Source: Candidatus Omnitrophota bacterium
Lineage (GTDB): Bacteria; Omnitrophota; Omnitrophia; Omnitrophales; JACQLI01
Length of the DNA stretch: 9,863 bases
Assembly (NCBI GenBank): GCA_016204125.1
Contig: JACQLI010000069.1
Span: forward strand, 1 to 9,863
Direction of reading: 5' to 3'
Shown here piece after piece: positions 6,760 through 9,863 of the stretch (the first letter of the stretch is position 1; each line of letters opens with the position of its first letter). The notes under the pieces are model-generated. The model did not search any database. It worked only from the letters and a program-made list of their open reading frames with translations, and was not told where the DNA came from. Position numbers and translations under genes: made by a program.

Positions 6760-7524
6760 CTATTTTCTAAGTTTAAAACCAATACGGAAAAGATAAACGG
6801 TTAGGGAAAAAAGTGCAATGAAAATCACAAAGACTATTGCCCCGCTCAAAAAGACAGGCGTGTCGGCAATTCCAAGCATTCCGTACCTGAGTCCGTTAAT
6901 CATATAGAACATGGGGTTAAAAACGGTGAGCCATTTGATAGCGCTTGGCACCATCTCTATGGAATGAAAGACGCCGCCAAAAAAGATAAGCGGAGTGATC
7001 ACGAAAGTTGTACAAATGGAAAGATGTTCAAACTCTTCGGCAAAAAGCGCCACAATCATCCCTACAGAAGAGAAGCTTAAAGAAACGAGAACGACAAAGT
7101 AAACAACTGCGAGAGGGTGGGCGATTGGGAACCTGACAAAGAAAAGCGAGACCAGAAAAACACCTGTTGCCGTCACAAGGCTCCTGACAAGTCCTCCGAT
7201 CAAGACAGCCAGGACCATTTCAAAATAAGAAAGAGGGGTAACAAGAAGCTCTTCGATGTTATTTGCCCAGCGAGAGATAAAAAGCGAACTTGAGGTGTTG
7301 CTATAGGAACCTTCAATCACGTACATCATCACAAGGCCGGGGATTAAAAAAACAAGATAAGGAAAACCGTGTACCGTTTCGATTCGCTCTCCCAGCGAGA
7401 GGCCAAAGATAAAGATGTAGAGAAAACTTGAAACAACGGGCGGGAAGATCGTTTGCGTGAAGACGGAGACGAACCTGTAGATTTCTCGCCAAACCAGAGT
7501 CCTAAAACCAACCAGGGATTTCAT
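6760..7524 (-). CDS. yadH: ABC-2 type transporter permease, YadH-like
   Basis: This is the membrane subunit of an ABC-2 exporter partnered with the ATPase encoded just upstream. The 254 residues match YadH length (~256). About six transmembrane helices are at ~26-43, 56-72, 103-130, 136-162, 169-187 and 225-247, with an N-terminal amphipathic segment 'MKSLVGFRTLVWREIYRF'. Family-like features are 'FLIPGLVMMYVI', the coupling-helix region 'ISRWANNIEELLVTPLSY' and 'FFGGVFHSIEMVP…FNPMFYMINGLRYGMLG' (181-218). The ATG overlaps the yadG stop as ATGA, showing translational coupling. The substrate is unknown: ABC-2 permeases of this group export polysaccharides, lipids or drugs, and the E. coli pair is itself poorly characterised. 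Confidence 0.92.
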   Translation of the reverse strand: MKSLVGFRTLVWREIYRFVSVFTQTIFPPVVSSFLYIFIFGLSLGERIETVHGFPYLVFLIPGLVMMYVIEGSYSNTSSSLFISRWANNIEELLVTPLSYFEMVLAVLIGGLVRSLVTATGVFLVSLFFVRFPIAHPLAVVYFVVLVSLSFSSVGMIVALFAEEFEHLSICTTFVITPLIFFGGVFHSIEMVPSAIKWLTVFNPMFYMINGLRYGMLGIADTPVFLSGAIVFVIFIALFSLTVYLFRIGFKLRK

Positions 7525-8456
7525 GTGTCGATATCGAAATGAACTTCCTTCTTCGTGAGTTTCAAAAATGCGTCTTCGAGGGTGGGCCGCCTGACATCGA
7601 TATGTTCAATTTCATATCCTTTTTCATGAAGTGCCTTAAGAACCCTTGGCACCACTTCTTCCTTTTCTTCAAACTGGAGCTTTCGGCCGCTGTCCCGAAG
7701 GGCCACGTCCAGTGAAACAAGCTCTCTGGGAAGTTCATAAAGAGGTTTTTTGAGAAAGAGCTCGACTCGATCACGCGCCATCTTGCGAATCAAGACATCG
7801 GTAGGATCAAGAGCGATGATCTTCCCCTCGTGAATGACTCCGATGCGGTTACAAAGTTTTTCGGCTTCTTCAATATAGTGCGTTGTTAAAAAGACAGTCG
7901 TTCCATCCCTGTTGAGACGCCTCAGGAAATCCCACAGACGGTGACGAAGCTCAAGGTCTACTCCTGCTGTCGGTTCATCAAGAATGAGAATCTTGGGCCG
8001 ATGCATGAGGGCTCGGGCGATAAGGAGCCTTCTTTTCATTCCTCCTGAAAGCCGCTTGTACCCCTCTTTTCTTTTCTCTGCAAGGTCGAAGGATTCCAAG
8101 AGTTCCTGTGCTCTTTTCTTCGCCTCTCTCCATGGGTATCCGAAATAGCCCCCTTCGAAAAGAAGGATTTGTTCGGCAGAAAGAAAGGGGTCAAAATTAA
8201 ATTCTTGTGGGACGAGTCCGATTAAAGCCCTTGTTTTTCGGTAATCCGAGCGAACGTTGTAACCAAAAATCCTAACGTCTCCTTCCTTATAGTTGGCGAG
8301 GCCGGTAACAACATTGATGGTGGTCGTTTTGCCCGCTCCATTAGGACCCAAAAAACCAAAAAAATCTCCCTCCTCAACTTCAAAGGAAACTTGATCGAGG
8401 GCTTTGAACTTCCTGTAAAACTTAGTCAGAGAATGAATGGAGACAGCGGGGGTCAC
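7521..8456 (-). CDS. yadG: ABC transporter ATP-binding protein, YadG-like
   Basis: The cytoplasmic ATPase energises export through the YadH-like permease. Of 311 residues, ~1-225 form the nucleotide-binding domain. Walker A is 'GPNGAGKTT' (37-45), the Q-loop is 'LVPQEFNFDPF' (81-91), the signature is 'LSGGM' (136-140), Walker B is 'LILDEP' (157-162) and the switch histidine is in 'TTHYIEEAE' (191-199). 'LVPQEFNF…SGGMKRRLLIARALMH…EPTAGVD.ELR' is very close to E. coli YadG as I remember it. Residues ~230-311 are the C-terminal extension common in ABC-2 exporters. The start is GTG, with no upstream in-frame ATG after the preceding gene's stop and no Shine-Dalgarno sequence. It lies 18 bp after the ACT gene stop in the same frame and overlaps yadH by 4 bp. 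Confidence 0.94.
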   Translation of the reverse strand: MTPAVSIHSLTKFYRKFKALDQVSFEVEEGDFFGFLGPNGAGKTTTINVVTGLANYKEGDVRIFGYNVRSDYRKTRALIGLVPQEFNFDPFLSAEQILLFEGGYFGYPWREAKKRAQELLESFDLAEKRKEGYKRLSGGMKRRLLIARALMHRPKILILDEPTAGVDLELRHRLWDFLRRLNRDGTTVFLTTHYIEEAEKLCNRIGVIHEGKIIALDPTDVLIRKMARDRVELFLKKPLYELPRELVSLDVALRDSGRKLQFEEKEEVVPRVLKALHEKGYEIEHIDVRRPTLEDAFLKLTKKEVHFDIDT

Positions 8457-8474
8457 TGGCCAACTAGGGAGGGT

Positions 8475-8870
8475 TTAACGGGTTAAAACTTCAAGAGTGC
8501 GTTCGGGGTTATCGGTTTTCAAAACCAGACACCCTGAATGTTGGTCGGGCCTCGCCGTACAGTAGGCGTAAGCGATATTGATATCGGCTTGGGCAAGGGT
8601 TTGGGCGATATGGGTCAGTTCTCCGGGACGATTCAAAATCTCAAGAACGACTACGGTCTGTTCCAAAACGTAGAACTCCTCTTCTTCCATAAGGAGAAGG
8701 GCTTTCGTTGGACTATCTACAAGCAGACGGACGACGGCATTATCAACGGTATCATGAATCGCTAGGGCAAGAATGCTGATCCCTGCCTCGGAAAGGATGG
8801 AACAAACCTTGGCGAGAACACCAGGGCGGTTTTCCAAAAAGACAGATAGTTGCTTTTGGATTTTATCCAC
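8475..8870 (-). CDS. Tandem ACT-domain protein
   Basis: The 131-residue protein consists almost wholly of two ACT domains. The first spans ~5-67 with 'FLENRPGVLAKVCSILSEAGISI'; the second spans ~72-130 with 'EILNRPGELTHIAQTLAQADINI'. The (E/L)NRPG turn and the following helix are the usual amino-acid-binding site at a dimer interface. Stand-alone two-ACT proteins bind amino acids and are thought to act as regulators or allosteric partners, and no enzyme domain is fused here. The start is GTG, 5 bp after the stop of the upstream DUF2007-like gene, with no clear ribosome-binding sequence. Upstream of the YadGH exporter it may be regulatory, but this is positional inference. The domain call is secure; the ligand is unknown. 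Confidence 0.9.
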   Translation of the reverse strand: MDKIQKQLSVFLENRPGVLAKVCSILSEAGISILALAIHDTVDNAVVRLLVDSPTKALLLMEEEEFYVLEQTVVVLEILNRPGELTHIAQTLAQADINIAYAYCTARPDQHSGCLVLKTDNPERTLEVLTR

Positions 8871-8875
8871 TGGGA

Positions 8876-9226
8876 TTAGACGGGCATTCGACTGATAATT
8901 TTCTGAGCGAGCGGGACGGACGATTTAGGAACGGCGATACCAATGCCCTGCAAAGGATTTCCATAAATATCCTTCTTGCCCTGCTCATAAAGGAGGCACT
9001 CAACCTCTTCTTCTTGAAGCCGCATCTGAATGAGACGGGCATCTTCCTGCGAAGCCGTTTCGTAGACTTGAACCCACGGCTCTTTCAGATTTCTGGATCG
9101 ATATCTTTGATTTATTTTCGAGCTTGGCTTGGAATGGGGAAAAGGAGACTTGGCCATTCTTTTCCATAAAAGGATAGCGTAACCCAAGACTCCCAAGAGA
9201 ATTCCGTAGAGGACGGTTCGAATCAT
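8876..9226 (-). CDS. Membrane-anchored DUF2007-like (putative signal-transducing) small protein
   Basis: Of 116 residues, ~4-21 form one transmembrane helix ('TVLYGILLGVLGYAILLW'), followed by a basic linker (22-48). Residues ~50-114 read 'WVQVYETASQEDARLIQMRL', then 'VECLLYEQG', then 'GIGIAVPKSSVPLAQKII'. This is the pattern of the DUF2007 family: V-Y-x-A-x-x-x-E-A-x-L-I, a helix, then a strand with V-P-x-x-x-x-x-x-A. The family has a GlnB-like fold and no established biochemical role. The membrane anchor fused to it is less usual. The ATG at 9226 lies 38 bp after the 5S rRNA 3' end on the same strand. TAAAAT 7 bp upstream of the ATG could be a -10 giving an almost leaderless transcript. Otherwise the gene would be read through from the rRNA operon. 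Confidence 0.75.
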   Translation of the reverse strand: MIRTVLYGILLGVLGYAILLWKRMAKSPFPHSKPSSKINQRYRSRNLKEPWVQVYETASQEDARLIQMRLQEEEVECLLYEQGKKDIYGNPLQGIGIAVPKSSVPLAQKIISRMPV

Positions 9227-9230
9227 GGCT

Positions 9231-9255
9231 GCTATTTTACCCCATAAAGAATAGC
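9231..9255. promoter_or_regulatory. Small hairpin between 5S rRNA and the DUF2007-like gene
   Basis: GCTATT (9231-9236) is inverted at 9250-9255 (AATAGC), with partly paired TTA/TAA and a CCCCA-type loop. In the minus-strand transcript it ends 4 nt before the start codon at 9226. No T-run follows, so it does not look like an intrinsic rRNA terminator. It could mask initiation or serve as a processing signal. The dyad is plain; its role is a guess. Confidence 0.3.
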
Positions 9256-9264
9256 ATAAAATTA

Positions 9265-9382
9265 ACCCGGCGACGACCTACTCTCCCACCCAGTTGCCCA
9301 GGCAGTACCATCGGCCCTGGAGGGCTTAACGGCCGTGTTCGGAATGGGAACGGGTGTGGCCCCTCCGGTATGGTCACCGAGA
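9265..9382 (-). rRNA. rrf: 5S ribosomal RNA
   Basis: The minus strand reads as a complete ~117-nt 5S rRNA. The conserved 'CCCGTTCCCATTCCGAACACGG' region is present as 'ACACCCGTTCCC' plus 'ATTCCGAACACGG'. 'GTTAAGCCCTCCAGGGCCGATGGTACTGC' follows in two recognisable halves, then 'GTGGGAGAGTAGGTCGTCGC'. Helix I closes with CTCGGTGAC (9381-9373) against GTCGCCGGG (9274-9266), nine pairs including G·U. It lies 71 bp downstream of 23S rRNA in the standard 23S-5S order. The ends are estimated from helix I to within about 2 nt. Confidence 0.95.
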
Positions 9383-9453
9383 AAAATTGATAAGTTCTGA
9401 ATTCAAAACTCATAATCAACTGAAATTAGTCTCGGCAGAATGTAAGACAAAAC
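9383..9453 (-). other. 23S-5S internal transcribed spacer
   Basis: This 71-bp AT-rich spacer contains no tRNA gene. An imperfect palindrome around GAATTC (about 9395-9412, AGTT…GAATTC…AACT) may contribute to processing. Nothing else is recognisable. Confidence 0.7.
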
Positions 9454-9749
<296 letters not shown>

Positions 9750-9863
9750 CATTCTGTTACTTCACCACGTACAACCAGTGGCTACTGATCCGCCATAATT
9801 CTTAGCGGACGTCCCAAAATTTCTATTGGGATCTACATGTCGCCATGAAGATCGGACTGTAAC
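9750..9863 (-). mobile_element. 3' end of a probable group I intron interrupting 23S rRNA (partial, continues off right edge)
   Basis: In place of the nearly invariant 23S sequence of positions ~2500-2604, the minus strand carries unrelated, highly structured sequence. 'GTTACAGTCC' (9863-9854) resembles the S/P7 3' strand of group I introns. It is followed by GATCT-T-CATG, a GCGA tetraloop, then CATG-T-AGATC (9853-9830), a near-perfect hairpin of the P9 type. Next come CCCAA/TTGGG (9830-9826/9817-9813) and TCCGC/GCGGA (9809-9805/9793-9789). The last intron base would be G at 9750 (omega-G), and the 3' exon begins at U2605. The inferred 5' exon would end in U2604, as group I splicing needs a terminal U. 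The core (P3-P8), the 5' splice site and any endonuclease gene lie outside the window. An assembly chimera is the main alternative. Confidence 0.7.

Noticed and set aside
9237..9419. Minus-strand open frame of 60 codons
   Set aside because: It lies over 5S rRNA, so it is not coding.
9383..9453. tRNA gene in the 23S-5S spacer
   Set aside because: No T-loop GGTTCGA-type sequence or cloverleaf could be found.
9750..9863. Group II intron or ordinary divergent 23S sequence
   Set aside because: The 3' end is G rather than AY and there is no domain V-like hairpin. The missing PTC bases are conserved across life, so simple divergence is unlikely.

Overview
The window is a mid-GC bacterial chromosome segment, probably from an uncultured Gram-negative lineage. 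Two features suggest Omnitrophota (former OP3): the left-hand exported protein with an IQDAH motif, and the beta-propeller protein ending in a 'GWDFGVNWELGDLLY…YFERRR' tail. Both resemble proteins I associate with that phylum, but this is recollection and the phylum call is tentative.

Layout. Positions 1-2253 (minus strand) hold the 5' three quarters or more of a very large exported protein that runs off the left edge. Positions 2254-2738 carry no gene. They contain an AT-rich divergent regulatory stretch, a GC-rich segment that can fold into a pseudoknotted RNA, a 66-bp palindromic MITE/REP-like element, and a good sigma70-type promoter. Positions 2739-4712 (plus strand) are three overlapping genes: a membrane-anchored Asp-box (BNR) propeller protein, then two small membrane proteins. 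The last of these ends in overlapping stop codons with rlmN, which comes from the other strand. Positions 4709-9226 (minus strand) are six tightly packed genes, read right to left: a DUF2007-like membrane-anchored protein, a tandem ACT-domain protein, the ABC exporter pair YadG/YadH, the magnesium channel CorA, and the 23S rRNA/tRNA methyltransferase RlmN. Positions 9265-9863 (minus strand) are the end of an rRNA operon: 5S rRNA and the 3' end of 23S rRNA.

The strongest unusual signal is at the right edge. The 23S rRNA is normal only over its last ~296 nt (E. coli positions ~2605-2904). Upstream of 9749 the nearly invariant peptidyl-transferase sequence is missing. It is replaced by a run of perfect hairpins, including one capped by a GCGA tetraloop, preceded by an 'ACAGUCC' like the P7/S element of group I introns. 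I read 9750-9863 as the 3' end of a group I intron inserted in the peptidyl-transferase centre, with a body and possible homing-endonuclease gene beyond the window.

Other points of interest are a very GC-rich perfect palindrome translated as part of the RlmN N-terminus, almost no Shine-Dalgarno sequences ahead of the starts, and protein genes only 38 bp downstream of 5S rRNA with no visible terminator.

How the genes fit together: rlmN modifies 23S rRNA and tRNA and lies downstream of an rRNA operon on the same strand, so it may be partly transcribed from it. The YadGH exporter, CorA and the ACT protein look like housekeeping cargo in one transcription unit. The left gene and the plus-strand trio are exported or envelope proteins of unknown function, read divergently from the 2254-2738 control region.
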